Positions 5,222 to 13,616 of a stretch of DNA of 14,690 nucleotides are shown here, piece by piece. Position numbers and translations under genes: made by a program. How positions within the stretch are numbered: the stretch's first letter is position 1; each line of letters starts with the position of its first letter. Source of the stretch: an uncultured Sutterella sp. (GTDB taxonomy: Bacteria > Pseudomonadota > Gammaproteobacteria > Burkholderiales > Burkholderiaceae_F); assembly GCA_900767875.1 (NCBI GenBank), contig CAAGAT010000019.1, positions 1-14,690 on the forward strand. Direction: 5' to 3'. The notes beneath the pieces are model-generated. The model was not told where the DNA came from. It saw only the letters and a list, made by a program, of their open reading frames with translations, and made no database searches.

Positions 5222-7807
5222 ATGTCCGAATCCAAGCTCCGGGATTTCAAAAAGCGCCTTTTTTCGACTCCGTCCGCACAGGCCGTGCGTGAGGATGCCG
5301 CCGGCGCGACGGCCGCCGCGCGTCTGGCCATTTTTCTGCTGACGATCTTCATTCCCGTCGAGCGCCCCCTGTGGAGCGGCATCATCGCCAACCGGCGCGA
5401 ACTGTACCCGCACGTCAACTTTGACCACATGACGATGGCCGACGTGCTGCGCGTGATTTTGCAAACGCTTTTCCTGGGCCTTTTTACGGCCCTGCCCCTT
5501 AAAAAGATCCTGGCGGAAAACCCCCTGGCGCGCCTGGTGCGCGCTCTGCTGCGCCTGGTGGGCGCCGTGGGCGACAGAATCGGCCGCGCCGGCTCGCGCC
5601 TGGTCTTTGAAATCGGCGCCAATATGGTGCGAAGCCGCCGCCGCGTCGGCCAAAAGCAGGCCGTCAAGTACCAGAACGCGGGCCTTTGGGCCGCGGGCAT
5701 CATTGCGGGGATTCTGGCGGCCATCTGCATCACCCAGCCCTTTGACGTCAGGGGGCAGGTGATCTTCCTTTCCATCGTGCTTTTCTCGGCCTGGTCGCTC
5801 ACGCACATCAAGGCGCGCATTTCCCTGATGTTCCTCTTCGTGCTCTCGGTGACCGTGTCCGGGCGTTATTTGTGGTGGCGCTACACTTCCACCGTGCACG
5901 ACGACGGCCCGATCGCGCTGACCCTCTCGATCCTCCTGCTTGCCGCCGAAACCTACGCCTTCATCGTGATGGTGCTCGGTTATTTCCAGGTGTGCTGGCC
6001 GCTGGATCGCCGGCCCAAGAAGCTGCCCGACGACCGCTCCACGTGGCCGACGGTCGACATCTTCATTCCGACCTACAACGAGTCCCTGGAAGTCATCAAG
6101 CCCACGGTCTTTGCCGCGCGCAACCTTGACTGGCCCCAAGACAAAATCAACGTTCATATCCTGGACGACGGCAGCCGCGACTGGGTGGAATCGTTTGCGC
6201 GAGAAGCGGGCGTGAACTACATCAAGCGCGACGAGCACAACCACGCTAAGGCGGGCAACATCAACAACGCGATGAAGCACACCGCGGGCGAATTCATCAC
6301 GATCTACGACTGCGACCATGTGCCGAGCGCCGACTTTCTGACGAGCACCGTGGGCTGGCTCGTGCACGATCCGCGCATTGCCCTCGTGCAGACGCCGCAT
6401 CACTTCTACTCGCCCGATCCCTTTGAAAAGAACCTGCACCTCGAGCGCGGGATGCCCTTTGAAAATTCGCTCTTCCACGACTACATCCAAAAGGGCAACG
6501 ACACCTGGAACGCGGTGATGTTCTGCGGCTCCAACGCCGTGATGCGCCGCAGCGCTTTGGAAGAAATCGGCGGCATTGCCGTCGAGACCGTCACGGAAGA
6601 CGCGCACACGTCCCTGAAACTCAACCGGCGCGGCTGGAAGTCGGCGTGCATCTCCAAGCCCCTCGCCTCAGGCCTGTCGACCGAGTCGCTCTCGGCACAC
6701 ATCGGTCAGCGCATCCGCTGGGCCCGCGGGATGATTCAGATTTTCCGCTTGGACAATCCCCTCTTGAAGAAGGGCCTGACGCTGCCGCAGCGCCTGTGTT
6801 TCATGAACGCCATGATTCACTTCCTGCACGGCCTGCCGCGCATCATCTTCCTGTTGGCGCCCCTTCCCTACATGTTCTTTGACATCTACGTGATCTACGC
6901 CACGGCCGCGGCGATCTTTGCGTACGTCATTCCGCACATGGTGCATGCGGCCATCACCAATCAGCAGCTGCAGCGCGGCTGGCGCTATCCGTTCCTTGGC
7001 GTGGTGTACGAGACGGTCCTGTCTTGGTACATCCTGCTGCCCACGACCGTGGCCCTCATCTTCCCGCACAAGGGCAAGTTCAACGTCACGGCCAAGGGCA
7101 TGACGATCGACAAGAAGTACGTCGACTGGCGCATTGCGGTGCCCACCCTGGTGCTCATGGCCGTGAACCTTGCGGGTCTTGCCGTGGGTATTTACAAGAC
7201 CGTCACCGCCGCCGACCCGCAGATTTCCACCCTCATCATCAACGTGGGCTGGATCGCGTACAACCTCATCGTGCTCGGGGCGGCCTTCGGCGTGGCCGTT
7301 GAAGAAATCATGGAGCATCCGCTGCCACGCGTGCCCCTCAAGGCCGGAGCGGTCGTAACGAGCGAAGACGGCCGCAAGAGCGCCGTGCCCGTGGTCGAAT
7401 TCAGCCAGACCGAGCTCGTGCTCGATGTCCGGGGCCTTGCGGTCGGCTCGACCGTCACCATCGAGATGACCGGCAACGGACACACCGACGTCTTCACCGC
7501 CCGCGTGGCGCGCCAAGCCAAGGGCTCCACGGAATTTGACATGCTCTTTGCCGACACGGCCGACGAAATTCGCTTCAACCGCCAGACATTTGCCCGCGAA
7601 GGGCACTGGGGCGACAAGTTCGACAATCACGTGCCCGACGGCTTTTTCGACGGCTTCAAGCGCCTGATCGGCTTTGCCGCCTACGGTTTCAAATCCATCA
7701 TTGAATTCATGCCGGGCCTGGCCGGCCGCGTTCTGCGCTTTGTCGCAAGTCTTTTGCCGCGGCCTCCCAAGGCCCTGAGCGTTCGTTCCTCCTTTTGGGG
7801 TTCCTGA
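5222..7807 (+). CDS. bcsA: Cellulose synthase catalytic subunit BcsA
   Basis: BcsA is the inner-membrane processive GT2 glycosyltransferase that polymerises UDP-glucose into beta-1,4-glucan and threads it outward. From ATG 5222 it has 861 residues (E. coli about 872). Membrane segments lie near 31-48, 72-92, 153-170, 177-215 and 231-256, then the cytosolic catalytic domain (about 275-520), then further segments between about 530 and 693. Catalytic motifs are intact: DDG (315-317), DCD (363-365), TED (458-460) and QRIRW (496-500). The gating loop FNVTAKG (620-626) is also present. The C-terminal PilZ domain (about 695-795) is degenerate: the RxxxR site reads HPLPR (699-703) and DxSxxG reads EFSQTE (726-731), so c-di-GMP control is doubtful. 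I chose start 5222 because its distance to the first helix (IFIPVERP, like IFIPLEHP in E. coli) matches. There is no clear ribosome site. It overlaps bcsB by one base (TGATG). Confidence 0.96.
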   Translation: MSESKLRDFKKRLFSTPSAQAVREDAAGATAAARLAIFLLTIFIPVERPLWSGIIANRRELYPHVNFDHMTMADVLRVILQTLFLGLFTALPLKKILAENPLARLVRALLRLVGAVGDRIGRAGSRLVFEIGANMVRSRRRVGQKQAVKYQNAGLWAAGIIAGILAAICITQPFDVRGQVIFLSIVLFSAWSLTHIKARISLMFLFVLSVTVSGRYLWWRYTSTVHDDGPIALTLSILLLAAETYAFIVMVLGYFQVCWPLDRRPKKLPDDRSTWPTVDIFIPTYNESLEVIKPTVFAARNLDWPQDKINVHILDDGSRDWVESFAREAGVNYIKRDEHNHAKAGNINNAMKHTAGEFITIYDCDHVPSADFLTSTVGWLVHDPRIALVQTPHHFYSPDPFEKNLHLERGMPFENSLFHDYIQKGNDTWNAVMFCGSNAVMRRSALEEIGGIAVETVTEDAHTSLKLNRRGWKSACISKPLASGLSTESLSAHIGQRIRWARGMIQIFRLDNPLLKKGLTLPQRLCFMNAMIHFLHGLPRIIFLLAPLPYMFFDIYVIYATAAAIFAYVIPHMVHAAITNQQLQRGWRYPFLGVVYETVLSWYILLPTTVALIFPHKGKFNVTAKGMTIDKKYVDWRIAVPTLVLMAVNLAGLAVGIYKTVTAADPQISTLIINVGWIAYNLIVLGAAFGVAVEEIMEHPLPRVPLKAGAVVTSEDGRKSAVPVVEFSQTELVLDVRGLAVGSTVTIEMTGNGHTDVFTARVARQAKGSTEFDMLFADTADEIRFNRQTFAREGHWGDKFDNHVPDGFFDGFKRLIGFAAYGFKSIIEFMPGLAGRVLRFVASLLPRPPKALSVRSSFWGS

Positions 7808-10014
7808 TGCATAAAAACGATAAAGCTCTCAAACACACCCTGGCCGCTCTGGCGGCCGCTTCCCTCATGGGCCTGGCAAGTCCGGCGCCGGCGCAGAACG
7901 CGCCCGTCTGGCGCACGGACTTGACCGGGGGCGAAACGAGCGTGACGGCTCTTTCGGACCTGGCGCCGGGCATGGCGGGCAAACCCGTCAAGCTCACGGG
8001 TGCCGTCAATTCGGGCTACTTTGATTTTGTGGTCCGGCCCGATGAGGTGGTCACCGGGGGCGAGCTGACCCTCAACTTCACGACGTCGGCCTCTCTTTTG
8101 CCCAACGTCACGCAGCTCAACGTCTTTTTAAACGGCGAGCTGCAGACCACGCAGTCCCTGTCGGCCAAGCAGATCGGCAAGCCGCAGAGCATCGTCTTTG
8201 CACTTAACTCCGGCTCTTTCAAGAGCGGCCCCAATCAGCTGCGCGTCGAATTCGTGGGTCACTATCAGACCGTGTGCGAAAACCCGGCCAACGCTTCGCT
8301 TTGGCTGGACATCGCGCCCGAAAGCGAGCTCGCGCTCAACAAAGCCTTCGTGCGTCTGCCCAATGATCTCTCGGCCTTCCCCGCGCCCTTTGTGAGCGCC
8401 ACGCCCGCGGGCCAAACGACGAGCCTGCCCATGGTCTTTGCACAGGCTCCCTCGGATAAGCAAGCCCAGGCCGCGGCGATTCTGGCCGGGTACACCGGCA
8501 GCCTTGCGCAATGGGGCAAGGTCGACTTTCCCGTCTACTACGGCGAAGTGCCCGCCAAGGGCCACTTCGTGGTCTTTGCCACCAACGACAACAAACCCGA
8601 TTTCCTGTCGGAACTGCCGGTCTTTGAAGGCCCCGAAATCCACATGCGCGACGTTGTGGGCGGTCAACACGAAAAAATGCTCGTGATCGGCGGGCGCAAC
8701 GCCGAGGACCTCGTCATCGCCGCCAAGGCTTTGACCGGCGGCTCGCAGATGATCGGCGAGACCTTCCGCGTCAAGGACTTTAGGGACGAGGCGCCGCAGG
8801 AGGCCTACCGGGCCCGCCACTGGGTGAACCCGGCCGAAGCGCTGACGCTGAGCAGCCTCATGCAGTACCCGACGCAGCTGACGAGCCGCGGCGCGCTGAT
8901 GCCGGCCATGCACCTTAACATCAACATGGCGCCCGACCTTTACGCCATCGATGGCGCCGAAGCCAAACTCAATGTGCTCTACCGCTACAGCCGCCCGGCA
9001 GAAGGCCAGATTGCGCAGATGCGCGTGATGGTCAACTCCGCTCTGGCGGGCAGCACCAACTTTACGCAAGGCGCCGATCGCGGTCACGCCGACTTCTCGG
9101 TGCAGGCCACCCCGGGGCCCCTGTTCTCGGCCGTGGGTCCGCGCGACGGCATGACCCTGACGAACGACCTCACCCTCGAGCCCTTCTACGGCTCGCAGGC
9201 GCTGGAGGGCACGCCCGACAACTGCCGCACCGCGGCGCTGCCGAGCCAGACCGTGCAGATTGATCCGACTTCGAGCATTTCGTTTTCGGGGTTCTATCAC
9301 TACGCGCAATTGCCCGAAATCGGGCTCTTCACTCAGGGCGGGTTCCCCTTCTCCAAGTACGCGGACCTCTCGCAGACCGCCGCGTACGTGACCGACCTGA
9401 GCAACACGCGCTATGTGACGACGCTTTTAAATGCCGTGGCGCGCATCGCCTCCGCAACGGGTACCGTGCCGAGCCACATCACCGTGACGGGCAAGGCCGA
9501 CGGAGCGGTGTTTAAGGACAAGGATGTGCTGCTGATCGGCAAGCTCCCCGCCAACATCACGACCCTGGATCAGAACACCGCCGAGAACCTCGAAAAGGTC
9601 GTCTCGTCGACGGTTTCGGGCAAGGGGCAGGCTGCGGGCACCGAGGATCCGGAAAACGCGCCGCTGGCGGCCGTCGTTTCCGTCAAGTCCCCGGCCGATG
9701 CGGGCCGCACCGTGGTGGCCCTGATGAGCGCGGGCGCGCGCGGCGCCAAGCTGCTGAACGAAGGCCTGTCGGATCGATCCAAGCTGCAGTCGGCCGCGGG
9801 CGGCACCGTCTTTGTGACCGAACAGGGTGTTTTGGGCTTTAAGCCCACCGAGACGTGGTGCTCCGGGAATCTGCCCTGGTACCAGCGCGTGTGGGTGTCG
9901 CTCGCCAACCGCCCGTTCCTGCTCGTGCTCTTTGCCCTGATTGCCGCCGTGGCTGCGGGCTGGGGCATCTTTGCGGGTATGCGCCGTTATCTGCGCGGCC
10001 GCTCGTCGATCTAA
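7807..10014 (+). CDS. bcsB: Cellulose synthase periplasmic subunit BcsB
   Basis: BcsB is the periplasmic, membrane-anchored partner of BcsA. It stabilises the catalytic complex and guides the emerging glucan. Database names calling it a c-di-GMP-binding protein reflect history rather than its carbohydrate-binding role. The 735-residue length is close to the family (E. coli 779). A Sec signal peptide occupies about residues 1-30 (cleavage near PAPAQ|N). The large middle part is a beta-rich periplasmic domain with conserved cysteines in TVCENPANASLWLD and DNCRTAALP. One C-terminal membrane helix (about 703-724, FLLVLFALIAAVAAGWG) is followed by a short Arg-rich cytosolic tail, exactly where the BcsB anchor sits. 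ATG 7807 shares its A with the bcsA stop codon, so translation is probably coupled. An in-frame TTG at 7795 is less likely. Confidence 0.95.
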   Translation: MHKNDKALKHTLAALAAASLMGLASPAPAQNAPVWRTDLTGGETSVTALSDLAPGMAGKPVKLTGAVNSGYFDFVVRPDEVVTGGELTLNFTTSASLLPNVTQLNVFLNGELQTTQSLSAKQIGKPQSIVFALNSGSFKSGPNQLRVEFVGHYQTVCENPANASLWLDIAPESELALNKAFVRLPNDLSAFPAPFVSATPAGQTTSLPMVFAQAPSDKQAQAAAILAGYTGSLAQWGKVDFPVYYGEVPAKGHFVVFATNDNKPDFLSELPVFEGPEIHMRDVVGGQHEKMLVIGGRNAEDLVIAAKALTGGSQMIGETFRVKDFRDEAPQEAYRARHWVNPAEALTLSSLMQYPTQLTSRGALMPAMHLNINMAPDLYAIDGAEAKLNVLYRYSRPAEGQIAQMRVMVNSALAGSTNFTQGADRGHADFSVQATPGPLFSAVGPRDGMTLTNDLTLEPFYGSQALEGTPDNCRTAALPSQTVQIDPTSSISFSGFYHYAQLPEIGLFTQGGFPFSKYADLSQTAAYVTDLSNTRYVTTLLNAVARIASATGTVPSHITVTGKADGAVFKDKDVLLIGKLPANITTLDQNTAENLEKVVSSTVSGKGQAAGTEDPENAPLAAVVSVKSPADAGRTVVALMSAGARGAKLLNEGLSDRSKLQSAAGGTVFVTEQGVLGFKPTETWCSGNLPWYQRVWVSLANRPFLLVLFALIAAVAAGWGIFAGMRRYLRGRSSI

Positions 10015-10036
10015 TCCGTTTTCGAGAGGTTTTTGA

Positions 10037-11593
10037 ATGTTTAAGTTTTCCCGTTCGATGCGCGCCGCGTCTCTGGCCGCCCTCACCGCTCTGTCTCTTC
10101 CCGCCGCTCAGGCCTGGGACAAGTGGGACGCCTTTAAGGCGGCCAACGTCAACGAGGGCTTTCGCGTGGTCGACTACAGCGACAGCCGCCGCATCACCAC
10201 GAGCGAAGGCCAGTCCTATGCCCTCTTTTTCGCCCTCGTGGCCGGCGACAAGGCAAGCTTTGAAAAGCTTTTGAAGTGGACCGAGGACAATCTGGCCGCA
10301 GGCGACATCACCAAGCACAAACCCGCGTGGCTCTGGGGCAAAGGCGCCTCCGGCTGGGGGATCCTCGACGACAACAATGCCGCCGACAGCGACATGTGGA
10401 TCGCCTATGACCTGCTGGAAGCCGGGCGCCTCTGGAACCGGCCCGACTACACGGCCAAGGCCAAGGCGATGATGACCCTTTTGAAGAAGGACGTGCGCGA
10501 CGTCGAGGGCCTCGGTAAAGTGATCCTACCGGGCTACAAGGGCTTTGAGCAGAAGAACTTCGTGACCCTCAATCCGAGCTACTACCCGGTCTTTATCCTG
10601 CGCCGCTTTGCACTGGAGGATCCCGAGTGGAACGCCGTCATTGAGGGCACGGTGCGCGCTCTGGTGCGCTCCTCCCCGCGCGGCTTTGCCCCCGACTGGG
10701 TGCGCTTTGACCTCCAGGGCAAGATGATGGCCGAAAAGGGCGACGACTACACCCTGGGCTCGTACAACGCCATCCGCACCTACATGTGGGCGGCGATGAT
10801 GAGCCAAGACGATCCGGTGCGCGGGATTCTCACCGAGCGCTACGCCCCCTTTGCCAAACTGACGGCGCAAAACGGCATGCCGCCCGAGACAATCAACATC
10901 CACACCGGCAAGGGCATCGGCACGGGCTCGACGGGCTTTGCCGCCTGTGTGCTTGAACTCCTGGGCCCCGGCGCCGCGCAGAACTACCTGCGCACCGTCG
11001 TGGAAAACGACCCGATCGTGGCGGAAAACTATTACCGCAACACGCTTTTGATCTACGCCATCGGCTTTGACCGTGGTCTTTATAGTTTTGACCGAAACGG
11101 ATATCTAACGATCAGCGACAAGGCGACCCTGACCAAGATCGCCCCCAAGGCCGCGCCCGAGCCCGCGGCCAAGCCGGCCGAGGAACCGGTTGATGAAACC
11201 GTGGAAGCCGACAAGTCCGAGGCGGCCGATCAGGCCAAGGAGGCGGCCAAGGCCGAACCCAAAGCTCAAGCCAAGACCGAGCCCAAGGCTGAGGTGAAGA
11301 TGCAAGCCCTGCCCGAAGCCAAGAGTGAAGCCAAACCCGAGGCCAAGACCGACACCCAGCCGGCCCCCGCCCCTGCGGCGGCTCCGGCGGCGCAGCCCCG
11401 GAAGGCCGAGGGCCAGCCCGAGGTCTCGGTTGAGGTTAAGGGTGAAGAACCGGCCAAAGACAAGGCCGCCGCGAAGCCGGCCGATGAGCCTGCCGTCAAG
11501 GCTCCGGTCGAGGGTTCCGCCGAAGGCGCAGCCTCCGCTGCGCCCGCTTCCGGTGCCGCACCGGCTGCCGCCACTGAAGGGAGCCGCCCGTGA
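10037..11593 (+). CDS. bcsZ: GH8 endoglucanase BcsZ with substituted base and long tail
   Basis: BcsZ is the periplasmic endo-beta-1,4-glucanase of cellulose operons; its activity normally tunes polymer yield. It has a signal peptide (1-26, ending AQA|W) and a GH8 domain (about 27-365). The conserved acid lies in ITTSEGQSY (E57), and NAADSDMW (D117) and PDWVRF are also conserved. At the position of the E. coli catalytic base (Asp243, SYDAIR) this protein has Asn244 (SYNAIR, codon AAC at 10766-10768), so hydrolysis may be weak, absent or use another residue such as D236 or D237. Residues about 366-518 form an extra low-complexity Ala/Lys/Glu/Pro tail absent from the 368-residue E. coli enzyme. 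GAGAGG at 10024-10029 is the ribosome site, 22 bp after bcsB. The stop overlaps the bcsG start (GTGA). Confidence 0.93.
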   Translation: MFKFSRSMRAASLAALTALSLPAAQAWDKWDAFKAANVNEGFRVVDYSDSRRITTSEGQSYALFFALVAGDKASFEKLLKWTEDNLAAGDITKHKPAWLWGKGASGWGILDDNNAADSDMWIAYDLLEAGRLWNRPDYTAKAKAMMTLLKKDVRDVEGLGKVILPGYKGFEQKNFVTLNPSYYPVFILRRFALEDPEWNAVIEGTVRALVRSSPRGFAPDWVRFDLQGKMMAEKGDDYTLGSYNAIRTYMWAAMMSQDDPVRGILTERYAPFAKLTAQNGMPPETINIHTGKGIGTGSTGFAACVLELLGPGAAQNYLRTVVENDPIVAENYYRNTLLIYAIGFDRGLYSFDRNGYLTISDKATLTKIAPKAAPEPAAKPAEEPVDETVEADKSEAADQAKEAAKAEPKAQAKTEPKAEVKMQALPEAKSEAKPEAKTDTQPAPAPAAAPAAQPRKAEGQPEVSVEVKGEEPAKDKAAAKPADEPAVKAPVEGSAEGAASAAPASGAAPAAATEGSRP

Positions 11594-13239
11594 AAGCCGC
11601 TGAGAACCTCACCGCGCGCATGATCGGCGGCCCGGGACTGTGGAACGTCTACTTCATCTGCAAGTTCTTCCTGTCGTCCCTGGGGTATCTTCGCTTGGAG
11701 ATGCTCGCCAACGTGGCCTTCTTCTGCTTTTTGCTGCTGCCGACCAAGGGACGCTTTGCGCGCTTTGTCAAGCAACTCGTGGCCCTGGTGTGCGGCATTG
11801 CGCTCATCTGGTCCGAAAGCTTCCTGCCCGGCCCGCAGAGCATCATGGCCAACGCTTCGGGCATCACGGGCTTTTCGTTCAACTACGTGATGCAGCTCGC
11901 CTGGGACTTCATCAACTGGCGCATGGTGTTCGCGGGCCTGGCGATCCTGCTGATCTACTACGCCGCCCGTGACTTTGTGCGCGTGACGGCGATCACGGGC
12001 TGCTGGCTGCTGTACCTCGTCATTTCCCCCTTCTTCGGCACGACCCCCGCGCAACAGAGCAACCTCGTGCCGCAGGCGGCCGTGGCCGGTGCCGCGGCCG
12101 CCGCCGGCGACCCCGAGGCGCTGCTGGCGCAGTCCAAGGGCACCGCTCAGGGGGCCGTGACGAGCGAAGAGATCGACAAGTGGTACCGGACCTTCATCGC
12201 CTACGAGCGCGACCGCGTGGCCAGGTTCCCCGACGCGATCAACCCCAAGGACACGCCCTTTGACATCGTGATCCTCAATATCTGCTCGTTGTCGACCGAC
12301 GATCTGATTGCCGCCAACCTCATCAACAACCGCACGTTCAATCAGTTCAACATCCGGTTCGACCACTTCAATTCCGCCACGTCCTACTCGGGCCCGGCCG
12401 CCCTGCGTCTTCTGAACGGCGCCTGCGGGCAGCCCTCGCACAATGGCCTGTATGACGCTCGCCGCCCGGAATGCGAAGTGATGAACCGCCTGGACGCGCT
12501 GGGCTTCAAGCAGCATCTCTTCTTGGACCACAGCGGCGTGTACGACAACTATCTTAACGCCATGCGCACGCAGGCGGGTCTGACGGCGCCCTTTGAGCGC
12601 CGCCGCTACCCGATCAAGTACATGAGCTTTAACGACGAGGAAATCGCCGATACGCTCTCCGTGCTGCGTCACTGGCGCAGCGTCGTCACCAAGGAAAAGG
12701 CCAAGCGCAGTGTTTCGCTCTTTAACTTCATCGCCCTGCACGACGGCAACCGTCAGCCGGGCAAGTCCCGCTGGGAGGAGTTTGAGCCGCGCGCCCGCGC
12801 CTTCATCAACGCCTTGGATACATTCATGGCCGAGCTGCAGCGCAGCAAGCGCAAAGTGATGCTCGTGATCGTGCCCGAACACGGCGCGGCCGTGCGCGGG
12901 GACCGCATCCAGACGCCGCGTCTGCGCGACATCCCGAGCCGCCGCATCACGCAGGTGCCGGTGATGGTCAAGTTCTTCGGGCTCAATAAGCTCCCGAAGA
13001 CCCCGGTGCATGTGACGAGCGACACGAGTTATCTGGCCCTGACCACCCTCATCGGACGCGTCATCGAGACCAACTACTTCAGTAAGCCCGAAGGCGCCGT
13101 GCCCCTGGCCGATCTCATTAACGATCTGCCCACGACGCATATGGTGAGCGAAAACGCTCAGGCCATGGTGCTCGAATACAAGGGCAAAGATTACCTCAAG
13201 ATGTCCAAGGGCCAGTGGCGCCCATACGACACCGAGTAA
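11590..13239 (+). CDS. bcsG: Cellulose phosphoethanolamine transferase BcsG
   Basis: BcsG is an inner-membrane enzyme with a periplasmic alkaline-phosphatase-fold domain. In E. coli it transfers phosphoethanolamine from phosphatidylethanolamine to glucose O-6 of cellulose. The 549 residues (E. coli 559) start with about four to five membrane helices (up to about 150), then an Ala-rich linker (161-173) and the catalytic domain (about 220-549). Active-site residues expected from E. coli are all visible: C232 in NICSLS, nucleophile S267 in SATSYSGPA, H384 in ALHDGN, E430-H431 in VPEHG, and R446 in LRDIPS. The start is GTG 11590, overlapping the bcsZ stop by 4 bp, with ribosome site AAGGGAG 6 nt upstream inside bcsZ; ATG 11620 is less likely. 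It is the last gene of the operon. No bcsE or bcsF, its usual E. coli companions, is present. Confidence 0.94.
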   Translation: MKAAENLTARMIGGPGLWNVYFICKFFLSSLGYLRLEMLANVAFFCFLLLPTKGRFARFVKQLVALVCGIALIWSESFLPGPQSIMANASGITGFSFNYVMQLAWDFINWRMVFAGLAILLIYYAARDFVRVTAITGCWLLYLVISPFFGTTPAQQSNLVPQAAVAGAAAAAGDPEALLAQSKGTAQGAVTSEEIDKWYRTFIAYERDRVARFPDAINPKDTPFDIVILNICSLSTDDLIAANLINNRTFNQFNIRFDHFNSATSYSGPAALRLLNGACGQPSHNGLYDARRPECEVMNRLDALGFKQHLFLDHSGVYDNYLNAMRTQAGLTAPFERRRYPIKYMSFNDEEIADTLSVLRHWRSVVTKEKAKRSVSLFNFIALHDGNRQPGKSRWEEFEPRARAFINALDTFMAELQRSKRKVMLVIVPEHGAAVRGDRIQTPRLRDIPSRRITQVPVMVKFFGLNKLPKTPVHVTSDTSYLALTTLIGRVIETNYFSKPEGAVPLADLINDLPTTHMVSENAQAMVLEYKGKDYLKMSKGQWRPYDTE

Positions 13240-13616
13240 CCCAAGCTTTTTCGGCTAACCAACAGGAGCCCGCGGATTCGTCCGCGGGTTTCTTTTTCGT
13301 CGCCGCGGCAGAGGCAGTCTTTCCGGCTTCGCTCTTGCGGTTTGCTGCTCTCCCCTGTGCAGTTTATCTTTCCGTGACTTTTAGAAAACTAGTCTCCAGT
13401 CTATGTTTGAATGGAGCCGGTATGCCTCCTGAGCCCTTTGTCGAAACCCTCAGGCGAGGATGTCGTGCTTGCGACAGTCGGCGCCGAATGCGGTTTCGTC
13501 CACATTGCGCTTCATGACGACGGCCTCGTGGTTTTCGCCTGTCGGCCCTTAGCAAAAACGCCCGGTTTCCCACTTTTTGAGAAAAGTGTGGACGTTCGTT
13601 CCAAAGCGAATTGTCC
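13240..13616. other. Intergenic region between bcsG and the toxin gene
   Basis: These 377 bp separate convergent genes. The first part holds the bcs terminator (13269-13297). The rest has no supported gene. A short minus-strand frame ending at 13450 (VVMKRNVDETAFGADC and onward) reads in a protein-like way but is stopped upstream near 13549, so at most it is a gene relic. Near the toxin end, CACTTTT (13571-13577) and AAAAGTG (13582-13588) form a 7-bp hairpin 29 nt past the toxin stop; it lacks a clear U tract. Confidence 0.5.
13269..13297 (+). terminator. Intrinsic terminator of the bcs operon
   Basis: CCCGCGGA (13269-13276) and TCCGCGGG (13281-13288) form a perfect 8-bp GC-rich stem around a stable TTCG tetraloop. 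The tail TTTCTTTTT follows immediately. It lies 29 nt past the bcsG stop and marks bcsG as the end of the operon. Confidence 0.92.

Noticed and set aside
4958..6607. 549-codon minus-strand open frame opposite the start of bcsA
   Set aside because: Same antisense effect of high-GC codon use. It crosses the bcs intergenic region and has no recognisable domain or ribosome site.
11266..13140. 624-codon minus-strand open frame opposite bcsZ and bcsG
   Set aside because: It is a GC-skew shadow. The plus strand encodes recognisable BcsZ and BcsG with catalytic motifs; the antisense product is low-complexity and His/Gly/Arg-rich.
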